Source: Blochmannia endosymbiont of Camponotus sp. (lineage in GTDB: Bacteria > Pseudomonadota > Gammaproteobacteria > Enterobacterales > Enterobacteriaceae). Taken from it: DNA of 64,000 bases. The position numbers and the translations under genes were made by a program. A model generated the notes under the pieces. That model had not been told where the DNA came from. It searched no databases and saw nothing but the letters and a program-made list of their open reading frames with translations. Location: NCBI RefSeq assembly GCF_023586365.1, contig NZ_CP097759.1, positions 682,001 through 746,000 on the forward strand, in the 5' to 3' direction. Below, piece by piece: positions 9,574-18,594 of the stretch. Every line of letters starts with the position of its first letter. The stretch's first letter is position 1.

Positions 9574-9861
9574 ATATAGGTCTTACTTATATATAAGAAC
9601 ACAATGCAACATCATAGTCATTCATGCTATACTTTAATAGAAAAAGTAAACATGAGTACATTAAGTTTCATGGGGGAATTGATTCATATCAATATATATG
9701 TAGATTTTAGTTATTACCAGTAATTTATATGTAGTATATACTGTGGTTAGATAAAACTACATTAAATCTGGTTAATAAAAATATTTTCGTACACATAGAA
9801 GATTTCTATACTTATAAAGTATCAGTATTTTTTAGAAATATAGGTTAGTTTAATTATTATT

Positions 9862-11010
9862 ATGAATATAAAGAAATCCACAATTAGCGTTAGAAGTGGT
9901 TTAAATAGCGACGCACAACATGGATGTGTTGTGCCTCCTATTACTCTTTCAACTACTTATAATTTTTTTGGATTAAATCAGCCTCGTCCTTATGATTATT
10001 CACGACGCAAAAATCCTACACGTGATGTAGCTCAGCAAACTTTATCAGATTTAGAATATGGAAAAAGCGCGATCATGACAAGTAGTGGCATGTCTGCTAT
10101 TTATTTGATATGTTCTGCTTTGCTTGAACCAAACGATTTATTAATAGCGCCTTATGATTGCTATGGAGGTACTTATCGATTATTGGATGCATTAAACAAA
10201 AAAGGTGTATGCAAAGTACTATTTATTGACCAAAATGATACACAGATTTTATTAAAATCGTTAACATATAAACCTAAATTAATTTTCATAGAAACTCCAA
10301 GTAACCCTATGCTCCGAATAGTAGATATCCATACTCTTTGCAATTTCCAAAAAGATATCTTATATGTTGTAGATAATACATTTATGACTCCAGTATTTCA
10401 AAATCCATTAATTTTAGGTGCAGATTTAGTAGTACATTCTTGTAGTAAGTATTTGAATGGACATTCGGATTTAATAGCAGGAGTAGTAATATCTAAGGAT
10501 ACATACATTTCGGAAAAATTAACTTGGTGGGGCAACACTCTTGGTATTACTGGAAGTGCCTTTGATAGTTATCAGTTGTTGCGTGGTATGCGTACTTTAA
10601 TGCCGCGTGTTTATCAACAACAAAATAATACCAAAAACATTATTGCTTTTTGTCAAAAACAACCCCAAATCAATGCATTATATTATCCGGGATTACCCAC
10701 TCACCCTGGGTATAACATTGTTTGTAAGCAACAAAGCGGATTTGGATCGATATTTAGTTTCGAGCTTAAGGGTACTAAAACCGTTTTAATACAATTTTTA
10801 CGATCATTAAAGTTATTTACATTAGCAGAATCGTTCGGGGGGGTAGAAAGTTTAATTGCTCATCCAGCCACTATGACGCATGCTGCTATGCCAGAGCATG
10901 CTAGAAAACGCGCTGGAATCAGTGATATGCTGCTTCGTGTTTCAGTAGGACTAGAAGATAGCGACGATCTTATTACTGATTTAGAACAGGCATTTTCATC
11001 AATACAATGA
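9862..11010 (+). CDS. metB: Cystathionine gamma-synthase
   Basis: 382 aa (E. coli 386) PLP enzyme of the gamma-family: joins O-succinylhomoserine and cysteine to cystathionine on the way to methionine. Conserved blocks: YSRRKNPTRDV (about 46-56), SSGMSAI (74-80), VVDNTF (169-174) and the PLP lysine Lys196 in VHSCSKYLNGHSD; the C-terminus LAESFGGVESLIAHPATMTHA is intact. Its E. coli operon partner metL is missing between it and metF. No MetJ operator repeats are evident upstream. Confidence 0.97.
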   Translation: MNIKKSTISVRSGLNSDAQHGCVVPPITLSTTYNFFGLNQPRPYDYSRRKNPTRDVAQQTLSDLEYGKSAIMTSSGMSAIYLICSALLEPNDLLIAPYDCYGGTYRLLDALNKKGVCKVLFIDQNDTQILLKSLTYKPKLIFIETPSNPMLRIVDIHTLCNFQKDILYVVDNTFMTPVFQNPLILGADLVVHSCSKYLNGHSDLIAGVVISKDTYISEKLTWWGNTLGITGSAFDSYQLLRGMRTLMPRVYQQQNNTKNIIAFCQKQPQINALYYPGLPTHPGYNIVCKQQSGFGSIFSFELKGTKTVLIQFLRSLKLFTLAESFGGVESLIAHPATMTHAAMPEHARKRAGISDMLLRVSVGLEDSDDLITDLEQAFSSIQ

Positions 11011-11412
11011 TGATCTCGCCATACTATTATGTCTATTGTTAATCAGTTTTATTATTAACAAACATTAATGGACGCGTTATTATAAAGTTTTATTTATTAA
11101 TTAAGCAATCACAAAGTTCATATATGCAGTTAATATTTTAAATAGCCTTTATGTTTAATTAATGAAACGTTTTCTATCGTGGATCTATCTGCGATAGAAA
11201 TTGAAATAATAATTTATTGCGCTAATGTAATATATAACGAAATATTTTATCAATGAGTAACATTCGTTAAAATACCCATCATACAGCTTTTTTTAGATTA
11301 TTAATCTCAATGATTAATTATGTAATGATGATTTTTATTTTAAAAATAGTGTATGGTCTATATAATAGATATATCTCTATAAGCATCTATTTTATAGCTT
11401 CAAGAGGGAAAC
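11011..11412. other. Intergenic, metB to metF (site of lost metL)
   Basis: 402 bp. E. coli carries metL (bifunctional aspartokinase II/homoserine dehydrogenase II) here; no remnant is recognised. Holds the hairpin at 11171-11200. Confidence 0.6.
11171..11200 (+). terminator. 9-bp hairpin downstream of metB
   Basis: Arms TTTCTATCG (11171-11179) and CGATAGAAA (11192-11200) are exact complements with a 12-nt loop. No T tract follows, so it may be a Rho-dependent 3' end structure or a leader element of metF rather than an intrinsic terminator. Confidence 0.4.
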
Positions 11413-12306
11413 ATGAGCATGTTCCATGCCACCCAACAAGCGATATTAAATCAATATCTAGCTGAATTACAAGGAAATATTAATGTTTCATTTGAATTTT
11501 TTCCTCCACGTACCGATGAAATGGAACAAATATTATGGAAAACTATAAACAAGTTAAGCACATTGAATCCTATTTTTGTTTCTGTAACATACAGCGCTCA
11601 CTCTGGAACACGAAATTATACTGATAAAACGATTAAAGACATAAAAAAACGTACTGGATTAATAGCAGCTCCTCATTTAACATGTATTAACGAAACCCCT
11701 CAAGCATTACAAATTATTGCTCAAGAATATTGGAATAATGGTATTCATAATATAGTTGCATTAAGAGGCGATCAAATGAAAAAAACCTATCAATCGTCTA
11801 TGTATGCTGCTGATTTAGTATGTTTATTAAAAAAAATTGGGAATTTTGATATTGCAGTAGCTGCTTATCCAGAAGTACATCCAGAAGCAAAAAACGCGCA
11901 ATCAGATTTAATTAATTTAAAGAAAAAAATAGATGCCGGTGCGAATCGAGCAATCACTCAATTTTTTTTTGATGTAGAACAATATCTAAGATTTAGAGAT
12001 CTTTGTGTGTCTGTTGGGATTGATATAGAAATTATTCCTGGAATATTGCCTATCTTTAATTTTCGTCAACTACAGCAGTTTATCACTTTTACTAAAGTGA
12101 AGATACCGCATTGGATATATGTAATTTTTCATGGATTAGATCACGACTTAGAAACACAGAAAATGATTGGAACATTTGTAGCAATAGACATGATCAGAGT
12201 CTTGCTTAAGGAAGGAGTAAGAAACTTTCATTTCTATACTCTTAATAGATCAGATTTAACATATGCAATATGTCATACTTTGGGAATAAAAAATAAAAAA
12301 ATATAA
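11413..12306 (+). CDS. metF: 5,10-methylenetetrahydrofolate reductase
   Basis: 297 aa (E. coli 296) flavoprotein that makes 5-methyltetrahydrofolate for methionine synthesis. Catalytic Glu28 in VSFEFFPPRT; ALRGD near residue 118; AAYPEVHPEA (about 150-159) and NRAITQFFFD are family signatures; C-terminus HFYTLNRSDLTYAICHTLG matches E. coli. Start ATG 11413 follows GAGGG at about 8 nt. Follows metB by 402 bp. Confidence 0.97.
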   Translation: MSMFHATQQAILNQYLAELQGNINVSFEFFPPRTDEMEQILWKTINKLSTLNPIFVSVTYSAHSGTRNYTDKTIKDIKKRTGLIAAPHLTCINETPQALQIIAQEYWNNGIHNIVALRGDQMKKTYQSSMYAADLVCLLKKIGNFDIAVAAYPEVHPEAKNAQSDLINLKKKIDAGANRAITQFFFDVEQYLRFRDLCVSVGIDIEIIPGILPIFNFRQLQQFITFTKVKIPHWIYVIFHGLDHDLETQKMIGTFVAIDMIRVLLKEGVRNFHFYTLNRSDLTYAICHTLGIKNKKI

Positions 12307-12753
12307 TATATGAGCAATATTTTAAAAAATTAATTAAATGATTACGTCCATCACAAATCATAATTTAAACATGATAAATTTACTTCTTAGATTCTTTTAA
12401 ATATATGTATATCGAAGAGCTGAATTTTCAAATAAATAATAAATATTGTATTAGATTCATGATCAGTCAAATATATTATATATGTTTTATGCGCATTGTA
12501 TAATCAAACTATATACAACATTTTTTGATGGAAAATAATAGAACTTCAAAGAATATATAGTTATAGATGTTATCATTACAATACGAAGGATAAGGATCAA
12601 CATAGTATTTATAAACATGAAAAGATTTTCGAATAAAAAATATATACTCTATATTAAAAGATAGTATTAAAAATCATAGATTACATTACGTACGTATTCA
12701 ATTTATGACCATTTTATATATGGTGTATAAATTAAATAATTAATAAAAAATAT
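12307..12753. other. Intergenic, metF to murI
   Basis: 447 bp of AT-rich DNA. No gene, RNA or strong hairpin seen. Confidence 0.55.
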
Positions 12754-13587
12754 ATGACTTATCTTAAAAATACACACAAACAACCAACAATTTTAATATT
12801 AGACTCTGGGGTAGGTGGCTTATCTATTTATACTGCGATACGAAAATTATTACCACATGTACGTTATCTATATTTTTTTGATAATCAAGCCTTTCCTTAT
12901 GGCGAACACTCCGAATTCTTCATTATAAACCGTGTAATCTCTATAATTAAAGCTGTACAAAAACAACATCAATTAGATCTTATAGTCATCGGTTGTAATA
13001 CTGCTAGTGTAGTTTCATTAAAAATATTACAGAATCATTTTCTATGTCCCATTGTCGGGGTAATACCCGCAATTAAATTGGCGTCTAAATTAACTAAAAA
13101 TGGCGTTATTGGTGTCTTAGCAACGCATCGTACTGTCAATCATGATTACACTTGGAGTCTTATAAAACGTTTTGCCAATAAATATAAGGTCATGTTACTG
13201 GGTACGTCTGAATTAGTACACTTAGCTGAATCTAAAATGTATGGCAAAAAAATACCAATATCAATTCTTCGTAATATTCTCACCCCTTGGTTAAACATGA
13301 AACAACCTCCTGATACTGTAGTGCTTGGATGTACTCATTTTTCTTTATTAAAAACAGAATTAATTACCGCATTGTCTTCAAATAGCTATTTAATAGATTC
13401 GAGACACTCAGTCGCTAAACACAGCTTACGTTTGCTACGCAAAAACACAAATAATCCTATAAACAATTTTTGTTTTTACAGACCAAACAAAGTCTATTGT
13501 TCTATGAACACAGAAAAAACTATCAAATTAAAATCTATTTTATTATCTCATTATAATTTCTTTTCTTTAGAAATATTATCAATATAA
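12754..13587 (+). CDS. murI: Glutamate racemase
   Basis: 277 aa (E. coli 285); converts L- to D-glutamate for peptidoglycan. Substrate motif LDSGVGGLS near residues 16-24, catalytic Cys81 in GCNTAS and Cys193 in GCTHF, with DNQAFPYGE near 43-51. The N-terminal leader of the E. coli protein, part of its UDP-MurNAc-Ala activation region, is about 13 residues shorter. C-terminus is poorly conserved. In E. coli rrnB follows immediately; here only tRNA genes follow. Confidence 0.95.
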   Translation: MTYLKNTHKQPTILILDSGVGGLSIYTAIRKLLPHVRYLYFFDNQAFPYGEHSEFFIINRVISIIKAVQKQHQLDLIVIGCNTASVVSLKILQNHFLCPIVGVIPAIKLASKLTKNGVIGVLATHRTVNHDYTWSLIKRFANKYKVMLLGTSELVHLAESKMYGKKIPISILRNILTPWLNMKQPPDTVVLGCTHFSLLKTELITALSSNSYLIDSRHSVAKHSLRLLRKNTNNPINNFCFYRPNKVYCSMNTEKTIKLKSILLSHYNFFSLEILSI

Positions 13588-14078
13588 ACTGAACACATTA
13601 TTTTATTTCAACAAGAAACACGCTGTTTGTTAGTTTAATGAGCAATCAAAGAAATTTAATTATTCTATTTCATAGATACAATATATATATATTTACATTT
13701 AATAGCAATTTATAGATTTTTATGTCGAATTATTTCATTTAATTTTTATTTTAGCATATATTATTTGATAATAAACATCTATCTAAACCGTACTGTATAG
13801 ATGCATTTATTAACTTTAAATTAATACTACTAACGAATGTACAACACACTCAAAACAAACTGTAAATTAACTTTTCATCAAAATATGTTTTTATTTAATT
13901 AAATTAATAATACATCAGCATTACTCATTTTAATATCAATAAATACAAAATTAATTATATTTTATGCATTTAAATCTTATTCACAACCTATTTAATTGTG
14001 GAAAAATCAAATTTTATAATTATATTATTTTTATTTGCATGTTTTTATGAAACTTGTTACAGTGTAATTGATTAATGC
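13588..14078. other. Intergenic, murI to tRNA-Ala (site of lost rRNA operon)
   Basis: 491 bp. E. coli has rrnB directly after murI. No 16S, 23S or 5S rRNA sequence is recognised here. Confidence 0.6.
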
Positions 14079-14151
14079 GGGGCTATAGCTCAACTGGGAG
14101 AGCATCTGTTTTGCACGCAGAAGGTTAGCGGTTCGATTCCGCTTAGCTCCA
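14079..14151 (+). tRNA. tRNA-Ala (UGC)
   Basis: Acceptor GGGGCTA (14079-14085) pairs with TAGCTCC (14144-14150), discriminator A14151; T arm AGCGG-TTCGATT-CCGCT; anticodon TGC in the loop TTTGCAC. CCA is not encoded. In E. coli this tRNA lies in the 16S-23S spacer of some rRNA operons; here it stands alone, which marks a dissolved rRNA operon. Confidence 0.95.
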
Positions 14152-14289
14152 TTATAACGTGCATACAGAATATTATATAGATTGGATTGCTATGTAATAT
14201 AGGTAAATATAAAAAATGTACATTTAATATTTTCTAATAAATTTAAAATATGTTAGTTGATGACTATCAGTCATCATATAAATTACAAC

Positions 14290-14363
14290 GGTGCGGTAGT
14301 TCAGATGGTTAGAACATCGGCCTGTCACGCCGAGGGTCACGGGTTCAAGTCCCGTCCGCACCG
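14290..14363 (+). tRNA. tRNA-Asp (GUC)
   Basis: Acceptor GGTGCGG pairs with CCGCACC; anticodon loop CTGTCAC gives GTC; T loop TTCAAGT; discriminator G14363. CCA not encoded. Corresponds to aspT at the distal end of E. coli rrnC, next to trpT and the ilv genes. Confidence 0.96.
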
Positions 14364-14382
14364 CATGCTTTTTATAATACAA

Positions 14383-14456
14383 AGGGGTGTAGTTCAAATA
14401 GGTAGAACGTCGGTCTCCAAAACCGGGTGTTAGGAGTTCAAGTCTCTTCACCCCTG
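14383..14456 (+). tRNA. tRNA-Trp (CCA)
   Basis: Acceptor AGGGGTG pairs with CACCCCT; anticodon loop CTCCAAA gives CCA; discriminator G14456. The 3' CCA is not encoded. Follows tRNA-Asp by 19 bp as in the E. coli aspT-trpT pair after rrnC. Confidence 0.96.
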
Positions 14457-15661
14457 TATAATCCAAACAGTATCAAAGCTTATTTTTTAGTATAAATGTA
14501 TTTATACTCATTTTTATTTTCAATATTTTCGATTAAACATGATTTTCATATAAAACTGGAGAATCATGTTGTTAGTCAATACTCGTCGCATTGTTTCTGC
14601 GGCGTGTATTGACTAAATTTACCCACGTATTTACGTTAAAATTCCATGTTTTTAAACTGTATAAAACCAATATATAATTTAATAAACTGTAATTTTGATT
14701 ATATTCTATAAGATTTTATTAATTATAATTTACTCACAATTTCACACAATAAAATTAATTTTATTGCCTAAAATTTTAAATATTAAAAATATATATAATA
14801 TAATAATAAAATTCACACGTTATTTTACTTTATAATAGGCAGATTTGATTAAACAAATTTAAAAAATAGAGATTGATCTTCTTTCATACATTAAATGAAA
14901 ATTATTACCCCAATAACAAAAACAAATAATGACAAAATTAGATGATGATCATAATCAGCGATTGCACGGAAATAACATTATTTTAAAAACATTATTGCCA
15001 AATCTAATTATATGTGATACATAAAAATATAATGAAGTTTCACTATACACTTAAATAAAATGTGTACCATATGATATTAAATTATTTACTAAAAACATTA
15101 ACAATAAAACAGGTTCGATATTTTTAAATGTCAAGAAAATTAAAAATTTTTACTCTTAACGTGAGTGCGATTGGTTTTAGTATAAAACAAACTCAGAAGC
15201 CTAACAAATAATATCAGTAATAATATTATTTGAACTCTCGTATACTTATAAAAACTCGGAAATTACTGTTTTAAAATATTATTGTTAGTTTTTAATACAA
15301 CATGTAGTAAAATGTTATTTCAAAAGCTAACCATCGACAATTATATGATATATACCATGTAGGAGCAATTTTATATAAGCAGCAATATTTCACTTTACAT
15401 CGAAAAAATTATCATATTATTTAATTTTAAAAATAAAAAGATTTTTCATAAGGTTAATACGTAATACATAGTCATTTTTAAAAAATAAAATTATTTAAAA
15501 TATTTTTGCATGCAATATTTACTAATATTCCAAATCTACTTGAATCTAATAAACAATATGTAATTTCCATACACTTTGCAATTGATTCAAAATCGGTTTA
15601 TCTACATAAGTGACCTGATTAGATTATTATTTCATTCATAAAATCATGCGAGGAAGCAAAT
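14457..15661. other. Large intergenic region, tRNA-Trp to ilvG
   Basis: 1205 bp. E. coli has hdfR, maoP, comM and the ilvL leader here. Seen: a long hairpin right after the tRNA cluster (14572-14616) and, near the 3' end, a 17-codon frame (15510-15563) with seven Leu/Ile codons that could be a decayed ilvL but has no attenuator hairpin. No intact gene recognised. Confidence 0.55.
14572..14616 (+). terminator. Long hairpin after the tRNA cluster
   Basis: TTAGTCAATAC (14572-14582) pairs exactly with GTATTGACTAA (14606-14616); after one T-T mismatch CGTCGCA (14584-14590) pairs with TGCGGCG (14598-14604, one G-U), loop TTGTTTC. This 18-pair stem with a GC-rich core, 115 bp after tRNA-Trp, fits a transcription terminator for the former rrn-distal tRNAs. 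A long T tract is lacking. Confidence 0.6.
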
Positions 15662-17302
15662 ATGAACGGAGCTCAGTGGACCATAAAAGCACTGAGAGAC
15701 AAAGGTGTGGAAATTATTTTTGGTTATCCGGGTGGGGCGATTATGCCTATATATGATGCATTGTTTGACTCTGAAGTAGAGCATTTATTATGTAGACATG
15801 AGCAAGGTGCAATTATGTCTGCTATAGGATACGCTCGAGCTACTGGAAAAATTGGTGTATGTTTTGCGACTTCTGGTCCAGGAGCTACTAACCTCATCAC
15901 TGGATTAGCTGATGCATTATTAGATTCCATCCCTATAGTGGCTATTACTGGGCAAGTGGGATTAGAATTTATTGGTACTGATGCATTTCAAGAAGTAGAT
16001 GTATTAGGTTTATCTTTAGCATGCACTAAACATAGCTTTTTGGTGCATTCATTAAACATGCTACCTAATGTTATTGATGAAGCATTTTTTATTGCGTCTG
16101 AAGGCAGGCCAGGACCAGTATTAATAGATATACCAAAAGACATTCAATTGTCTACTGGCAAATTAATTTCAAACTATTGTATTAACAAAAAAGATATTTG
16201 CAGCATTGAAAGTGATATAGAAAAAGCTCGAGTGCTAATGCTGCAAGCATATCAACCGATACTTTATGTAGGTGGAGGTGTAGGTATGGCTGGAGCAGTA
16301 ACCTCATTACGTACATTTATTTCTAAAACTAAAATACCTACTGTAGTAACGTTAAAAGGGCTAGGTGCCCCAGATTATACAGAAGATTGTTACCTAGGAA
16401 TGTTAGGAATGCATGGAAATCAAGCGGCTAATTTAGCAGTACAAAAATCTGATTTATTAATCGCGATAGGCGCTCGATTTGATGATAGAGTAACCGGGCG
16501 ATTACATACTTTTGCTCCGCAAGCAAAAGTAATTCATGTGGATATTGATCCTTCAGAATTTGGTAAACTGCGCTTAGCAAATGTTTCTTTATCTGGCAAT
16601 TTAAATAATTTGTTATCTGCACTCACACAATCTTTGTCTATTGATCCATGGAGAAAAAAAGTAAAATCTTTAAAATTGAAGTATCGTTGGTCTTATCAAT
16701 CATCTGATGATAAGATTTATGCTCCAACTTTATTACGAACAATCAGTGAACATGCTCCTTACGATACTGTGGTGACTACAGATGTTGGGCAACATCAAAT
16801 GTGGGCCGCTCAACATATGCAATTTAGTCGTCCAGAGAATTTTATTACTTCTGGAGGGCTTGGAACCATGGGGTTTGGTACGCCCGCAGCTATTGGGGCT
16901 CAAATTGGCCGACCTAATCATATGGTGATATGTATTTCTGGTGATGGATCATTTATGATGAACATACAAGAACTCGCTACTATTAAACGTAAAAATTTGC
17001 CTATTAAAATTGTTTTGTTGGATAATCAACGTTTAGGAATGGTGCGTCAATGGCAACAATTATTTTTCAATAAACGTTACAGTGAAACTACATTAACAGA
17101 TAATCCCAATTTTCTTATTTTGGCTAAAGCATTTGATATTCATGGAATATGTATTACTTATACATCTCAAATTTTAGACGCAATTAATATGTTATTCACA
17201 CACACAGGACCCTTTTTACTACATGCGCTGATTAATGAACACGAAAATGTTTGGCCATTAGTTCCACCTGGTTCTTCAAATGATGCTATGTTGGAGCAGT
17301 GA
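15662..17302 (+). CDS. ilvG: Acetolactate synthase II, large subunit
   Basis: 546 aa (E. coli 548), ThDP enzyme making acetolactate and acetohydroxybutyrate, the first common step of valine, leucine and isoleucine synthesis. Catalytic Glu47 in [11 protein letters not shown]/central domain LGMLGMHG; ThDP-Mg motif [16 protein letters not shown] near residues 430-457; end [10 protein letters not shown]. The reading frame is intact, unlike ilvG of E. coli K-12. GAGGAAGC precedes ATG 15662. First gene of ilvGMEDA(C). Confidence 0.98.
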   Translation: MNGAQWTIKALRDKGVEIIFGYPGGAIMPIYDALFDSEVEHLLCRHEQGAIMSAIGYARATGKIGVCFATSGPGATNLITGLADALLDSIPIVAITGQVGLEFIGTDAFQEVDVLGLSLACTKHSFLVHSLNMLPNVIDEAFFIASEGRPGPVLIDIPKDIQLSTGKLISNYCINKKDICSIESDIEKARVLMLQAYQPILYVGGGVGMAGAVTSLRTFISKTKIPTVVTLKGLGAPDYTEDCYLGMLGMHGNQAANLAVQKSDLLIAIGARFDDRVTGRLHTFAPQAKVIHVDIDPSEFGKLRLANVSLSGNLNNLLSALTQSLSIDPWRKKVKSLKLKYRWSYQSSDDKIYAPTLLRTISEHAPYDTVVTTDVGQHQMWAAQHMQFSRPENFITSGGLGTMGFGTPAAIGAQIGRPNHMVICISGDGSFMMNIQELATIKRKNLPIKIVLLDNQRLGMVRQWQQLFFNKRYSETTLTDNPNFLILAKAFDIHGICITYTSQILDAINMLFTHTGPFLLHALINEHENVWPLVPPGSSNDAMLEQ

Positions 17303-17303
17303 T

Positions 17304-17540
17304 ATGACACATTATTCGTTGTTTATAAAAGCCAGGTTTTGCCCGGAGGTACTTGAACGTATTCTTCGAGTTATTCGTCATCGTGGATTTGAGTTACATA
17401 CATTAAATATGTTGTCATATAGTAAGTTCAACAAGAAGAAAATAAACATTTTGTTAACTGTTTCTAGCAATAGAGCAATATATTTATTATCCGCACAATT
17501 AAACAAATTGATGGATATACATTATATTAAAATTGAATAA
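17304..17540 (+). CDS. ilvM: Acetolactate synthase II, small subunit
   Basis: 78 aa ACT-domain regulatory subunit of acetolactate synthase II (E. coli 87). ARFCPEVLERILRVIRHRGFELHTLNM is the clear family block (given as residues about 10-36); the last ten or so residues of the E. coli protein are missing. ATG 17304 begins one base after the ilvG stop, with the ribosome-binding GGAG inside the ilvG end; an earlier in-frame start overlapping ilvG is rejected because it adds residues with no counterpart. Confidence 0.93.
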   Translation: MTHYSLFIKARFCPEVLERILRVIRHRGFELHTLNMLSYSKFNKKKINILLTVSSNRAIYLLSAQLNKLMDIHYIKIE

Positions 17541-17601
17541 ATTAAAAAAATCATAATTAAATTCATACTTTCTTCGACTATATTACCGAGGAAGATTTCA
17601 G

Positions 17602-18522
17602 ATGAATATATCAAACTTTATTTGGTTTAATGGAGAAATTGTACCATGGAGGGAAGCTAAAGTACATGTAATGTCTCATGCTTTGCACTATGGATCATCA
17701 GTATTTGAAGGCATGAGATGTTATAATTCACATAAAGGCCCCGTTATATTTCGTCATCGTGAACATATACAAAGATTATATAATTCCGCAAAAATTTATC
17801 GTATGCCTATTTCTTGGAGTATTGATGATCTAATGGAAGCTTGTAGAATTATTATTCGAAAGAATAATTTAATTAATGCATATATCCGTCCTCTCGTATT
17901 TCTTGGAAATGTAGGTATGAAAATTAATCCGACCCCTGAATACACCACTGACATTGCTATAGCAGCTTTTTCTTGGTTGCCTTATCTGGGAGAAAATTCC
18001 TTGAAACAAGGGATTGATGTCATGGTATCTTCTTGGAATAGAGTTCCAGCAAATACCCTTCCAAGTACAGCGAAGGCTGGCGGGAATTACCTATCATCTA
18101 TGTTAATTAGTAATGAAGCTCACCGAAATGGTTATCACGAAGGAATAGGTTTAGATATATATGGTTATATTTCAGAAGGTGCCGGTGAAAATTTATTTGA
18201 AGTTAAAAATAATATCATTTTAACGCCACCATGTGCTTCTTCTATTTTACCTGGAGTCACACGTGATACTATTATTAAATTAGCAGTAAATATTGGTTTA
18301 GAAGTACAAGAACAAGTATTGCCCCGTGAATCTTTATACATAGCTGATGAAATATTTATGTCTGGTACTGCCGCCGAAATAACTCCAGTACGTAGTGTAG
18401 ATGGAATTAAGGTAAGTGCTGGTACGTGTGGACCTATTACTAAAAAATTGCAGCACTTATTTTTTAACTTATTTACTGGAATCACTAAAGATCAATGGAA
18501 TTGGTTAGATCCAGTTCATTAG
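17602..18522 (+). CDS. ilvE: Branched-chain amino acid aminotransferase
   Basis: 306 aa (E. coli 309), fold-type IV PLP aminotransferase for the last step of isoleucine, valine and leucine synthesis. HALHYGSSVFEGMR near residues 26-39; PLP lysine Lys158 in PSTAKAGGNY; SEGAGENLFEVKN near 190-202; SGTAAEITPVRSVDG near 254-268. Third gene of the ilv cluster, 61 bp after ilvM with GAGGAAG before the ATG. Confidence 0.98.
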   Translation: MNISNFIWFNGEIVPWREAKVHVMSHALHYGSSVFEGMRCYNSHKGPVIFRHREHIQRLYNSAKIYRMPISWSIDDLMEACRIIIRKNNLINAYIRPLVFLGNVGMKINPTPEYTTDIAIAAFSWLPYLGENSLKQGIDVMVSSWNRVPANTLPSTAKAGGNYLSSMLISNEAHRNGYHEGIGLDIYGYISEGAGENLFEVKNNIILTPPCASSILPGVTRDTIIKLAVNIGLEVQEQVLPRESLYIADEIFMSGTAAEITPVRSVDGIKVSAGTCGPITKKLQHLFFNLFTGITKDQWNWLDPVH

Positions 18523-18594
18523 CAATACTAAATTTGCAAATATTAATTCTTAAGATAATCAATATTCAATAATATAAGATACTGGAGTTTAAAT

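Noticed and set aside
14224..14466. 80-aa minus-strand frame covering tRNA-Asp and tRNA-Trp
   Set aside because: It is the antisense of two tRNA genes; peptides of the type LELLTPGF and GLEPVTLG are well-known false ORFs over tRNAs.
14929..15024. 31-aa ATG frame with a polar start (MTKLDDDHNQ) before ilvG
   Set aside because: Less AT-biased than its surroundings but too short, with no ribosome-binding site and no recognised family.
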